From assembly GCF_900182705.1 (NCBI RefSeq), contig NZ_FXTP01000019.1, positions 1-64,000 of the forward strand: a stretch of DNA of 64,000 nt, given 5' to 3'. The notes below the pieces were generated by a model. It made no database searches. It was given only the letters and a program-made list of their open reading frames with translations, and was not told where the DNA came from. The DNA comes from Gracilimonas mengyeensis (GTDB lineage Bacteria > Bacteroidota > Rhodothermia > Balneolales > Balneolaceae). Below are positions 27,384 through 36,218 of the stretch, piece by piece. The position numbers and the translations under genes are program-made. Positions within the stretch are counted from its first letter, which is position 1, and each line of letters starts with the position of its first letter.

Positions 27384-28499
27384 TTAGATCTCTTGAATAC
27401 CCAGGAGTTGGAGCTCTGCAAACTGGTCCAGTACCTCTTTTCGGATTTTGAGTTGAGGATACTCATAGCGGTAGGGCATCTCATTTCTAAGATTCTGGAA
27501 TAGCACTTTTTTATCCGGACGGTCAGAGAGGTCTCTGAGTGCTGCATCGTATTCTTTCATGGGATGAAAGCGAGCCAACAGTTTCTTAAGGTCGTAGTTT
27601 AAATAGTCTTCCAGGTCAATAATTTGGTTGTCATTATTTTCCTGACTTTTGGATGGCTCGAGATTAAAGTACTCAGCCAGGCGGTCACAAACCATCTTAG
27701 TGGCGTTAATTTTAGATTGCTCAGAATATCCGGCAATGTGAGGGGTGGCCAGGAATGCATGTTTGGCTATTTCGGTATTGAAATCAGGTTCCTCTTCCCA
27801 CACATCCAGTATATAGCCTTGTACACGTTCTTCCACGTAAGCTTTCATCAGCTCCAACTCATCAATTACGCCTCCACGGGCTGCATTGATAATCAACTGA
27901 TATTGCCGTCCCGCTAATTTTTCTTCATTCAGCCAATGATAGGTCGCAAATTCTCCTTTCCGATTCAGAGGTACATGGAAGGTGAGGATCTCGCAGGCAA
28001 GTACTTCGTCAATTGTTGCCGAGGTAAAACCAGGGTCTCTACGTTCTCGGGGAGGATCGTAGGCAACGCAATCTATACCAAATTTTTCCAGAAGCGAAAC
28101 TACCGCAGAACCTGCCTTACCTACTCCAATTACTCCCACTTTGCCGGGAATTTCTTTAAGCTGCTGTTCTTCTCTCCAAAACAACAAAGCCGTGATTACA
28201 TACTCAGCTACGGCGCGGGCATTGCACCCATTGGCATCCGAAAAACGGATACCATTTTGTTGCAGATATTCTTCATCAATGTGGTCGGTGCCTGAGGAGC
28301 CGGTTCCTATAAACCTGAGTTGTTGCGGAGGCTGAGGCAAAGTATTAGCATTGATCTGGGTGACCGTGCGAACCAGCAGGGCGTCCGTATCATTTAAATC
28401 CGGGATTCCATTTGAAGGATCGTATAAGTTGAGTTTGGTTTCGGGAGGTACAAGTTCTTTAATTTTGTACAGATTCTGATCGGCTGAAATGTGTATCAA
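27384..28499 (-). CDS. pdxB: Erythronate-4-phosphate dehydrogenase
   Basis: This NAD-dependent D-2-hydroxyacid dehydrogenase catalyses the second step of the DXP-independent branch of pyridoxal phosphate synthesis. The N-terminal catalytic half has TGSSGTDHID, the Rossmann fold has GVIGVGKAGSAVV (about 119-131), and NAARGGVID and TPHIAGYS carry the catalytic Arg and His. The C-terminal extension typical of PdxB (dimerization domain, about 285-371) is present, giving 371 residues. It is transcribed away from the nucleoside phosphorylase gene. Confidence 0.93.
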   Translation of the reverse strand: MIHISADQNLYKIKELVPPETKLNLYDPSNGIPDLNDTDALLVRTVTQINANTLPQPPQQLRFIGTGSSGTDHIDEEYLQQNGIRFSDANGCNARAVAEYVITALLFWREEQQLKEIPGKVGVIGVGKAGSAVVSLLEKFGIDCVAYDPPRERRDPGFTSATIDEVLACEILTFHVPLNRKGEFATYHWLNEEKLAGRQYQLIINAARGGVIDELELMKAYVEERVQGYILDVWEEEPDFNTEIAKHAFLATPHIAGYSEQSKINATKMVCDRLAEYFNLEPSKSQENNDNQIIDLEDYLNYDLKKLLARFHPMKEYDAALRDLSDRPDKKVLFQNLRNEMPYRYEYPQLKIRKEVLDQFAELQLLGIQEI

Positions 28500-28550
28500 A
28501 AAGTGTGAATTGAGTGAGAAATAATGCTGTTTTTAGGCTATACTTGCCCT

Positions 28551-29903
28551 ATGGATTCAAAATACAATATAGTATCGATTATACGCAAAAAACGAGATGG
28601 ACAAACTCTGGAAAAAGAGGAAATTCAGCATCTCATAAACCAATACACTGCCGATGAAATCCCCGATTACCAGCTGAGTGCCTTTCTGATGGCAGCTTTT
28701 CTGAATGGCTTGAATGATGAAGAGTCAGCGGCCCTGACGGAAGCCATGCTTAACTCAGGTACCATCGTGGATCTTTCTGAAATTACCGGCAAGAAAGTGG
28801 ACAAGCATTCCACCGGTGGAGTGGGAGATAAGCTATCGCTTATTTTGGCGCCCATAGTTGCTTCTGCGGGGATTCCTGTGCCCATGATTTCCGGTAGGGG
28901 ACTCGGACATACCGGCGGTACTTTGGACAAGCTGGAATCTATCCCGGGGTTTCAGGTGGACATGGATTTGGCCCGATACAAAGAAATTATTGGTAAACAC
29001 GATTTGGTGCTGGCCGGACAAACCGCCGAAATAGCTCCCGCTGACAAGAGATTGTATGCCCTTCGGGATGTAACGGCCACAGTGGAGTCCATCCCACTGA
29101 TCGCAGGAAGTATCATGAGTAAAAAGCTGGCTGAAGGAATTGATGCATTGGTTCTGGATGTGAAAGCTGGCTCCGGTGCTTTTATGAAAACCACCGAAGA
29201 TGCCATCAAGCTGGGAGAGGCTCTGGTAGGGATTGGTACACAATTTGAGAAGGAAACCATTGCCTATGTGACCAATATGAACCAGCCGTTGGGTTACAAG
29301 ATCGGAAACTGGCTGGAAGTGGAAGAATGTATAGACGCCATGCACGGTAACGGTCCGGACGATATCATGGAAATTACCCACTTGCTTTCCGGGACGATGA
29401 TTTACCTGGGTGGCAAAGCTGATACGGTTAAGGAAGGGATTGAGATTAGCAAGCGCCAGATTGAAAATGGCGAAGCTTTCCAGAAATGGCTGGATATTGT
29501 AGAAGAGCAAGGCGGTGATACCGAAGTGATCAAATCACCGGAAAAATATCCCAAAGCAGAGTACGAGTTTGAAATCAAATCAAATGACGAAGGCTACCTG
29601 ACAGCGATGGATTCCTTTGAAATTGGAATGGCTTCGGTAGAGCTTGGGGCAGGCCGAAGAAAGAAGGAGGATGAGGTAGATCCACAAGCCGGAATCATCC
29701 TGCACAAGAAAATTGGAGATAAAATTGACAACGGTGAAACAATTATGACTGGTTATACGAACAAGCCCCAAACAATAGAAGCTGCAAGCGCTAAGTTATA
29801 TGCTGCAGTAACTATTGCGGGTACTAAACCCGAACCGGTGCATTTGGTGAGTCATATCATTGACCAAAAAGGCAGCAGGAGCTTTGATCTTGATTCTGCT
29901 TGA
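28551..29903 (+). CDS. Pyrimidine-nucleoside/thymidine phosphorylase
   Basis: The 450-residue enzyme cleaves pyrimidine nucleosides with phosphate to free base and (deoxy)ribose-1-phosphate. It has the glycosyltransferase family 4 helical N-terminal domain, the KHSTGGVGDK phosphate loop (about 80-89) and GRGLGHTGGTLDKLESIPGF. ATG 28551 (MDSKYNIVSIIRKKRDG) matches the family start, and the ATG at 28524 would add nine unusual residues. The specificity (thymidine only or also uridine) is not decided here. Confidence 0.93.
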   Translation: MDSKYNIVSIIRKKRDGQTLEKEEIQHLINQYTADEIPDYQLSAFLMAAFLNGLNDEESAALTEAMLNSGTIVDLSEITGKKVDKHSTGGVGDKLSLILAPIVASAGIPVPMISGRGLGHTGGTLDKLESIPGFQVDMDLARYKEIIGKHDLVLAGQTAEIAPADKRLYALRDVTATVESIPLIAGSIMSKKLAEGIDALVLDVKAGSGAFMKTTEDAIKLGEALVGIGTQFEKETIAYVTNMNQPLGYKIGNWLEVEECIDAMHGNGPDDIMEITHLLSGTMIYLGGKADTVKEGIEISKRQIENGEAFQKWLDIVEEQGGDTEVIKSPEKYPKAEYEFEIKSNDEGYLTAMDSFEIGMASVELGAGRRKKEDEVDPQAGIILHKKIGDKIDNGETIMTGYTNKPQTIEAASAKLYAAVTIAGTKPEPVHLVSHIIDQKGSRSFDLDSA

Positions 29904-29970
29904 AATACACTAAGAATCGGTTAATTTAGTTTGTAGTATCAACAGGGCATTTAAAAAAAAGGAACCTATT

Positions 29971-30723
29971 ATGTTTAAACGATTTATACGTGCTATAAAG
30001 TCTATGTTCGGCGGTTTGGTAAGCTCAATGGAGGATCCAAAGTTGATCCTGGAGCAGAATATCCGGGACATGAATGACCAAATTCCCCAGATGAACGAAA
30101 ACATAGCTACGGTGAAAGCCAACAAGCTGATGCTTGAAAAAGAGCTGAAGCGAAATGAAAAAGCTATTCAGGATCTGACGGCAAAAGTGAAGTCAGCCAT
30201 CCAGGCTAACCGTGACGATATCGCCGAAGGCTATGCACTCCAGCTGGAGAAAGCCAAAGAGAATTTCGAGCACACCAAGGAGCAACTTGCTTTTGCTGAC
30301 AGAGCCTACGAAAAGGCTATCAAGGTGAAGAAAGTGTTCATGAAAGAGAAAGACCGCAAGATTCAGGAAGCCAAAGAAGCCTTACGTGCCAGTGAGCGTT
30401 CTGAATGGCAGGCCAAAATTGCGGATACGCTGGAACAGTTTGAAGTGGGCGGTGTAGATCAGACTCATGATGAGATGATTACCCGGTTAAATGAACGCTC
30501 GGCTAAAAACGAAGCCCGTATGGAAATTGCACTAGACAGCATCGATACAGAGACCATGGAAATTGAAGCTAATGCTGAAAAAATCCGTGCAAAATCGTTG
30601 GTTGAGCAGTTTAAAATGGAGATGGGAGAGAACAGCGGCTCTATCAATATAGATGAAGAAGCACCCGCCAAAGAAAAAGACTCCTCCAAAACCATTGGAA
30701 ATAAAGAAAAAAGCAGTTCATAG
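29971..30723 (+). CDS. pspA: PspA/IM30 family membrane-remodelling protein
   Basis: This 250-residue coiled-coil protein belongs to the bacterial ESCRT-III superfamily that coats and repairs the inner membrane under stress. The start MFKRFIRAIKSMFGGLVSSMEDPKLILEQ has the amphipathic first helix and the conserved EDP motif. Long helices follow to about 205, with a low-complexity tail ending KTIGNKEKSSS. The classic PspBC sensors and PspF are absent. Two more coiled-coil genes follow closely (9-base gap, then a 4-base overlap), forming an operon, and an AAA ATPase lies 3.6 kb downstream. Confidence 0.92.
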   Translation: MFKRFIRAIKSMFGGLVSSMEDPKLILEQNIRDMNDQIPQMNENIATVKANKLMLEKELKRNEKAIQDLTAKVKSAIQANRDDIAEGYALQLEKAKENFEHTKEQLAFADRAYEKAIKVKKVFMKEKDRKIQEAKEALRASERSEWQAKIADTLEQFEVGGVDQTHDEMITRLNERSAKNEARMEIALDSIDTETMEIEANAEKIRAKSLVEQFKMEMGENSGSINIDEEAPAKEKDSSKTIGNKEKSSS

Positions 30724-30732
30724 GAGCACACC

Positions 30733-31197
30733 ATGAGCAGCAAAAGTGAAAAAGAACGCGAACGCCTCAAAGAGGAATACAAAGATCACTACCGGCGCAT
30801 AAAAGAAGCCAAGGAAAAGCTTCGCCGAGCCGAGCAGAAAGGCAAGATTTCGCAGGCCGTGCAAAATATGAATGCGGATAACTTGCTTGAGTCAGTCGAT
30901 GAATTCCTTGGTAAGGTCCGGGAAAAGGTTACACATGTAGAGGCACGCCTCGATGTTGCAATGGATAACCTTGAAGATGAAGATACCGCTGCCGGCCAAA
31001 AAGTTAAGCAAGAGGAGCTCGATGAAGAACTGAAAAAGCAACGGGCGAAGCAAACTCTGAAGCAGGTTAAGGCTGAAATGGGCATGCTCTACAGCGAGAT
31101 TGAAAAGCATGCTGAAGAAATCCATACCGAGAAAACCATAGGCAGTAAAAAGCCCGGTTCTGATAAACAAGACCCTTCAACAGAAGAAAATTCATGA
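30733..31197 (+). CDS. Coiled-coil protein related to the C-terminal half of PspA
   Basis: The 154-residue, highly charged helical protein has no membrane segment. Its residues from about 62 on (VEARLDVAMDNLEDEDTAAG, then QTLKQVKAEMG and EKTIGSKKPGS) line up with PspA of the preceding gene (NEARMEIALDSIDTE, then SLVEQFKMEMG and SKTIGNKEKSS), in the same order. It therefore looks like a paralogue that kept only the later helices of PspA. It could co-assemble with or cap the PspA polymer. The family is not otherwise recognised. It overlaps the next gene by four bases (ATGA). Confidence 0.8.
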   Translation: MSSKSEKERERLKEEYKDHYRRIKEAKEKLRRAEQKGKISQAVQNMNADNLLESVDEFLGKVREKVTHVEARLDVAMDNLEDEDTAAGQKVKQEELDEELKKQRAKQTLKQVKAEMGMLYSEIEKHAEEIHTEKTIGSKKPGSDKQDPSTEENS

Positions 31198-32078
31198 ACG
31201 AAGAACTCAACATCAATTACACGCGCGAAGCCTTCATGAATCCCATTAACCTGGGAGTACTGTTGGTAGCTACACTGACAGCCTTTTTCATGACCGGCAT
31301 GGGTGATGTATCCAGCTTGCTGCTTACCACCGTTTTTGGCGTTGAGTTAATGTACCTGGGGATCGTACCCAAACTTCCCCGTTTCCGGAAAAAACTGGAG
31401 CTGAAGAAAATTAAAGAGCGTCATGCGGCTAATAATGAGAAGGAACTTTTCCAGTCGTTGGATAATAAATCCCAGAAACGATTCTTGGTTTTAAAACACC
31501 TTGCCAAGCTGGTGCAGGAAAATTTTGAAAAATTACCTTACAGTTCGCAGGGTTTGCTGGATAACATTGGGAAGAAAATTGATGAGCTGCTCAGCAATTA
31601 TTTGACGTTACTGGACTTAATCAAGCGCTACGAAGTCTACCTCAATACTTCGCTGGAAAGTAACCTGAAAGAAGAGGTGAAGCGGCAGATTGAGGAAATT
31701 AGAACACTGGAATCTGAAAAACTGAAGCGCACAAAAGCCCGGCGCGTTGCTATCATGCAGAAGCGATTAAAGAAATTCAGCGTAGCCAAAGAAAAATATT
31801 TGGTGTGTGAAACGCACCTGGAAACTATTGAAGATGCCGTACGCTACATTTACGAGCAATCTATGACCATGAGCAACCCCGAAGAAATAGGGTTCCAGCT
31901 GGATAACTTGCTAAATGAAGTGGAAGAAACTTCGCAATTGATTGACGACTTAGATCAGGATATTTTACCGGAGTACACCGCCGAGTGGGAAACCGAACTG
32001 GATTTTGATTCCATATTGGATGATCTCTCGGACGATGTAAAATCGGAAATCAAACCTGCCAATAAAGTCAAAGAATAA
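31194..32078 (+). CDS. Membrane-anchored coiled-coil protein of the PspA operon
   Basis: The 294-residue protein has two closely spaced hydrophobic segments (about 19-33, INLGVLLVATLTAFF, and about 40-58, SSLLLTTVFGVELMYLGIV) and then a long cytoplasmic helical region (about 65-270) ending in an acidic tail. It resembles a membrane adaptor for a coiled-coil scaffold. Given its neighbours, it is a plausible anchor for PspA-type polymers. No known family was recognised. The enoyl-CoA hydratase start follows the stop with no gap. Confidence 0.75.
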   Translation: MNEELNINYTREAFMNPINLGVLLVATLTAFFMTGMGDVSSLLLTTVFGVELMYLGIVPKLPRFRKKLELKKIKERHAANNEKELFQSLDNKSQKRFLVLKHLAKLVQENFEKLPYSSQGLLDNIGKKIDELLSNYLTLLDLIKRYEVYLNTSLESNLKEEVKRQIEEIRTLESEKLKRTKARRVAIMQKRLKKFSVAKEKYLVCETHLETIEDAVRYIYEQSMTMSNPEEIGFQLDNLLNEVEETSQLIDDLDQDILPEYTAEWETELDFDSILDDLSDDVKSEIKPANKVKE

Positions 32079-32861
32079 ATGATTAAGCAAGATTTCGAAA
32101 CGCTGCTACTCGCAATCGACGATGACGGCATTTGTACGCTTACCATTAACCGTCCTGAAAAACTAAATGCACTCAATAATTTGGTTTTAGAGGAGCTGGA
32201 CGAAGCCTTTGATGCCATTAACGAAGAATATAAAATCAGGGCGGTGGTGATTACCGGGGCTGGCGAAAAAGCTTTTGTTGCCGGAGCTGATATCAAGGAG
32301 TTAAGCACACTCGATCCTGCTTCAGGAGAAAAAGTATCTAAAAAAGGGCAGGATATCTTTCAGAAAATAGAAGATATGACCATACCGGTGATTGCGGCCG
32401 TGAACGGCTATGCTTTAGGTGGAGGTTGTGAACTCGCACTTGGGTGTCATTTACGCATTGCTTCAACAAATGCTGCTATGGGACTTCCAGAGGTATCGCT
32501 TGGGTTGATCCCGGGATACGGAGGCACACAACGTCTTACCCAGGCTGTAGGGAAAGCCAAAGCCCTGGAATGCATCATGACCGGACGACAAATTAAAGCC
32601 GATGAAGCATTTGAAATCGGTTTGGTAAACCAGGTTGTGGATGGTAATCCGGTGGAAGAAGCTAAGGCCATGCTTCAAAAAATATTAAAACAGGGTCCGG
32701 TAGCTATAAAAAATGCCATTCTCGCTGTAAATGAGGCAGGAACTGAAGACGGCTTTGAAACAGAAGCTAAATTATTTGGAGAATTGTGCGGTACCGCCGA
32801 TTTTAAGGAAGGAACGACGGCTTTCCTTGAAAAACGAAAGCCCAACTTTTCTGGTAAATAA
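32079..32861 (+). CDS. Enoyl-CoA hydratase/isomerase (crotonase family)
   Basis: The 260-residue crotonase hydrates 2-enoyl-CoA esters, for example in fatty-acid or amino-acid breakdown. The oxyanion-hole motifs AGADIKEL (about 68-75) and GGGCELALGCHLRIAS (about 108-123), and the catalytic Glu of LPEVSLGLIPGYGGTQRL (about 130-147), are all present. It starts one base after the membrane coiled-coil gene, so it shares its message, although no functional link to PspA is known. Confidence 0.92.
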   Translation: MIKQDFETLLLAIDDDGICTLTINRPEKLNALNNLVLEELDEAFDAINEEYKIRAVVITGAGEKAFVAGADIKELSTLDPASGEKVSKKGQDIFQKIEDMTIPVIAAVNGYALGGGCELALGCHLRIASTNAAMGLPEVSLGLIPGYGGTQRLTQAVGKAKALECIMTGRQIKADEAFEIGLVNQVVDGNPVEEAKAMLQKILKQGPVAIKNAILAVNEAGTEDGFETEAKLFGELCGTADFKEGTTAFLEKRKPNFSGK

Positions 32862-32943
32862 GAACAAATTTATTCTGAATGAAAGACGAGCCTCCTTCGG
32901 GTAGTTTTACGTATCAAATTTGCAGCGCTAAAAAGAGAAAGCC

Positions 32944-34221
32944 ATGATAGAACTTTCTCTCATTGTGTTAACCATTGTACTTAGTGGGTTTTTCTCCGGT
33001 TCCGAGATCGCTTTTGTGACAGCTAACAAGCTGAAGCTGGAAGTGGCTTCCCGCAAGAATAATTTTCTTGCCAATTCTATAGAGTTCTTCACCCGCAAAC
33101 CGGAAACTTTCCTAACCACCACCTTGGTAGGCAACAACATCGTAAATGTGCTGTACGCCACCTTTATGGCCATTTTTCTGGTTGAGCCTATTCAACATTA
33201 TGGTGAACTTTGGTTCGATGTGGTTCCTACCGAATTACAAGTATTGGTAGTTCAAACTATCATCGCCTCGGTAGTCATTATGATTTTCGGAGAGATTTTA
33301 CCTAAAGCCATTTTCAGAGCGCTGGCAGACAGTATGATTTCGGTCATATCCATTCCGCTACGCATTGCTTATTACGTATTCCGGCCACTTATCGAAATTT
33401 CAAAAGGCTCTTCTAATGTCCTAATACGGTGGTTTGTGAAAGATGCCGAAGTGGTGGAGAGTTATTACCGCCGGCAGGATGTCGAAATGATCTTCAAAGA
33501 ACTGAGGGATAGCGGTGGTAGTGAGGATATCGACGAAGACGATTCCGAAATTCTGCACAACGTGCTGGAGCTTTCCAGCAAACGGGTAAAAGACTCGATG
33601 ATTCCACGTATCGAGATCCAGGCGGTGGAGAAAGATGCCCCCATTCCCGAAGTGCTGGATATGTTCGTTCAAACGGGCCACTCTAAACTCCCCGTATATC
33701 GTGATTCCATTGATGATGTGATCGGGGTGGTGTTTGCTCACGACTTTTTCCACGAACCAAAATCTGTAAATGAGATTGTTCGCCCGGTTAAACTGGTCCC
33801 ATCCAGTAAAAAATCTAAAGATCTGTTGACGGAGTTTCGTCAGTCTAACATGTCGGTGGCCATTGTACTGGATGAATACGGCGGTACGGCCGGTATGGTC
33901 ACTATCGAAGACCTGCTGGAGGAAGTGGTGGGAGACATTCAGGACGAATACGATGTGGAAGATGAGATCATGAAAAAACTCTCGGAAAATACTTATGTGG
34001 TCAGCGGCAATGTGGAAATTGAAGAGCTCATGGAAAGATTTGAAGAAATTGAACTTCCACTGGAACCTTCTGAATATGATACCGTAGCAGGCTTCATAAT
34101 CAATCATTTAGGGCGTATACCGAAAGTAAATGAAGAAGTGGTGATTGAGGGCAAAAAATTCATTATAAGTAAAGCCACTCCAAGCCGCATTGAAACGGTG
34201 AAGCTCATAATTATTGAATAA
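32944..34221 (+). CDS. CNNM/HlyC-CorC family membrane protein with CBS domains
   Basis: The 425-residue protein has a DUF21 (CNNM transmembrane) domain (about 1-190, with FSGSEIAFV near 18-26 and GEILPKA near 118-124), a CBS pair (about 205-330, SMIPRIEIQAV and DEYGGTAGMVTIEDLLEEVVG) and a C-terminal CorC_HlyC domain (about 345-425). The family is linked to magnesium and divalent-cation efflux. It lies between the PspA-type operon and the AAA gene, all on the plus strand. Confidence 0.93.
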   Translation: MIELSLIVLTIVLSGFFSGSEIAFVTANKLKLEVASRKNNFLANSIEFFTRKPETFLTTTLVGNNIVNVLYATFMAIFLVEPIQHYGELWFDVVPTELQVLVVQTIIASVVIMIFGEILPKAIFRALADSMISVISIPLRIAYYVFRPLIEISKGSSNVLIRWFVKDAEVVESYYRRQDVEMIFKELRDSGGSEDIDEDDSEILHNVLELSSKRVKDSMIPRIEIQAVEKDAPIPEVLDMFVQTGHSKLPVYRDSIDDVIGVVFAHDFFHEPKSVNEIVRPVKLVPSSKKSKDLLTEFRQSNMSVAIVLDEYGGTAGMVTIEDLLEEVVGDIQDEYDVEDEIMKKLSENTYVVSGNVEIEELMERFEEIELPLEPSEYDTVAGFIINHLGRIPKVNEEVVIEGKKFIISKATPSRIETVKLIIIE

Positions 34222-34341
34222 GCATTCAGCTGTCAGACTTCAACTTACAGTTTTATTCCTATGAACTGAAAGCTGATAGCTAAAATATGACAGCTTAGTA
34301 ATTATAGCAGAAGATTTACATCCATATCAAAGTTAAAAACC

Positions 34342-36054
34342 ATGTTCGATCACTATCCCAAATGGTCCCAGGAATTTGCCAGAAAGTATCTCAGCCGTAC
34401 CATCAACCAGTTTATTTTGCATGGAAACGTCCATGATCTGGTTCCGCTCAAAGAAGAGAATGGTACCAAGTTCAACCGCCTGAAATCATTTTTGGCGGAT
34501 GAGTTTTTCGGAGCCCGTGATTTCGTGATTTTTTATGATCGGGCTTCCGGTATCTATTTTCGGGATAAGGAATCGCAGGCAGATTTTAACCAAGCCATTG
34601 CCGGTCGTGATAGCCTGGTAGGGACCGAATATGCTCAGAAGATGCCTAAGGACCCTGTGCGTGTGATGTCGCTGCTGGAGCAGTATTTCCGCCTGCGGCT
34701 GGATCAAAAGAAAAGCGTGGGACTTATCATTGATTATGCGGAAACGATTGTGCCCATGAGCGATGCGGCCTCTATTGGCAACGAAGACCGTACGTCACTG
34801 GTGTATCTTTCCCGCTGGGCTCACGACCCAATGTTTTTGGCTTCTGATTTTACTACGGTGCTCATCACTGAAAACCTGGCTGACCTGAACAAGACGCTGG
34901 TGCAAAATCCCTATACCACCGATATCAAAATTAATATTCCAGGTGAAAACGATCGCTTGAAGTTTATCCAGTTTGAAACGGAGAAGGATAGCTGGGAAGA
35001 TTTATCGGAAGTAAAGCCAGAGATTGTGGCCCAGCAGACCGCGGGTTTGAATTTGGTAAATATCCGAAGTGTACTGTCTAATGCCCGCGAGAACAAAGAG
35101 AAAATCACTTTTGAAGGACTTTCTGAAGCTAAGAAGGAGCTGATTGAAGCCGAGGCCTATGGACTGCTGGAATTCGTGGAAACGCACTACACGCTGGATA
35201 ATGTAGCCGGACACAAGCAAGTGAAGTCACACCTGCGTCAGGCGGTTAAGGCATTGAAAGCCGGCCGGCAGGATGTAATGCCCATGGGCTATTTGGTATG
35301 CGGTCCAGTGGGAACCGGGAAGACCTTTTTGGTGACCTGCTTTGCCAGTGAGGTTGGAATTCCGATGGTAAAACTCAAAAACTTCCGAAGCCAATGGCAG
35401 GGCGTTACCGAGGGTAATCTCGAGAAAATACTTTCCCTGCTTAAAGCCATGGCACCTGTAGCCGTGATGATCGACGAAGCCGATGCCTACCTTGGCGATC
35501 GCGATGCCAGCGGTGACAGTGGCGTTTCTAGCCGGGTATTCTCGCAAATAGCTACTTTTATGAGTGACACGGCTAACCGTGGACGCATTGTCTGGTTCCT
35601 CATGACCGCCCGCCCCGATTTAATGCCGGTGGATTTGAAGCGTCAGGGTCGTGCTGAAGAGCACCTTGCATTATTTCCTCCCCACACCGAAGAAGAACGG
35701 GTGGAATTATTTGAAGCTATGGCCAAGAAAACCGGCCTGACTTTATCCGAAGAATACATCCCAAAATTGATAGAGAAAGGCGAGAAAACCTTTTCCGGCG
35801 CCGATATGGAAGCGGCTCTGACACGAGCCAAATTCCGGGCTGCTTCGGCCAACGAAGAGGCTGTCACACCGGAAATCCTGGATGCGGCCCTGGCTGATTT
35901 TCTGCCGCCTACTTATCCTGAAGAGGTAGAATTGCAGACACTAAGTGCGGTAATCGAATGTACTTCTAAGGAATTATTGCCTGAACGCTATCGGGATATG
36001 GACCGGGATGATATCCTATCTACCATTGAGGAACTGAAATTCCGGGTAGGATAA
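34342..36054 (+). CDS. AAA ATPase with degenerate N-terminal AAA-like half
   Basis: The C-terminal half is an active AAA module: Walker A GPVGTGKT at 321-328, Walker B AVMIDEADAY near 374-383, a sensor segment MTARPD and the RQGRAEEHL region. Residues 1-270 resemble a second AAA core that lacks a P-loop but keeps Walker B-like and sensor-like strands (SVGLIIDYAETIVP and FTTVLITENLADL). This two-part architecture, with HGNVHDLV near the start, is similar to Ycf46-like ATPases. At 570 residues it could be a remodelling motor. Its proximity to a PspA-type polymer gene invites comparison with Vps4 and ESCRT-III, but that is inference. Confidence 0.88.
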   Translation: MFDHYPKWSQEFARKYLSRTINQFILHGNVHDLVPLKEENGTKFNRLKSFLADEFFGARDFVIFYDRASGIYFRDKESQADFNQAIAGRDSLVGTEYAQKMPKDPVRVMSLLEQYFRLRLDQKKSVGLIIDYAETIVPMSDAASIGNEDRTSLVYLSRWAHDPMFLASDFTTVLITENLADLNKTLVQNPYTTDIKINIPGENDRLKFIQFETEKDSWEDLSEVKPEIVAQQTAGLNLVNIRSVLSNARENKEKITFEGLSEAKKELIEAEAYGLLEFVETHYTLDNVAGHKQVKSHLRQAVKALKAGRQDVMPMGYLVCGPVGTGKTFLVTCFASEVGIPMVKLKNFRSQWQGVTEGNLEKILSLLKAMAPVAVMIDEADAYLGDRDASGDSGVSSRVFSQIATFMSDTANRGRIVWFLMTARPDLMPVDLKRQGRAEEHLALFPPHTEEERVELFEAMAKKTGLTLSEEYIPKLIEKGEKTFSGADMEAALTRAKFRAASANEEAVTPEILDAALADFLPPTYPEEVELQTLSAVIECTSKELLPERYRDMDRDDILSTIEELKFRVG

Positions 36055-36129
36055 ATCATTGTTTCTTAGTTTGTTGAGCCGCCTGAAATACCTGGCTTTT
36101 ATTAATGTTTCTGTCATCAGAAAATTATG

Positions 36130-36186
36130 AGCCTGTATTGGTTGTGTAGCCGATAATTCTATATACAGGCTTTAAAGCCGATAATT
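36130..36186. promoter_or_regulatory. Candidate operator of the SatD/DUF3307 operon
   Basis: The direct repeat AGCCGATAATT occurs at 36148-36158 and 36176-36186 (28 bases apart). The first copy sits in the loop of a perfect inverted repeat, AGCCTGTAT at 36130-36138 and ATACAGGCT at 36163-36171. A further TATCGGATAA lies near 36192-36203. SatD has a helix-turn-helix, so autoregulation is plausible. Confidence 0.45.
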
Positions 36187-36218
36187 GTTTATATCGGATA
36201 AAAAGCCTATAATAAGGC

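Noticed and set aside
36148-36186. Two GCCGATAA sequences as sigma-28 promoters for satD
   Set aside because: No TAAAGTTT-like sequence stands at 11-base spacing upstream of either copy. The repeats fit an operator better.
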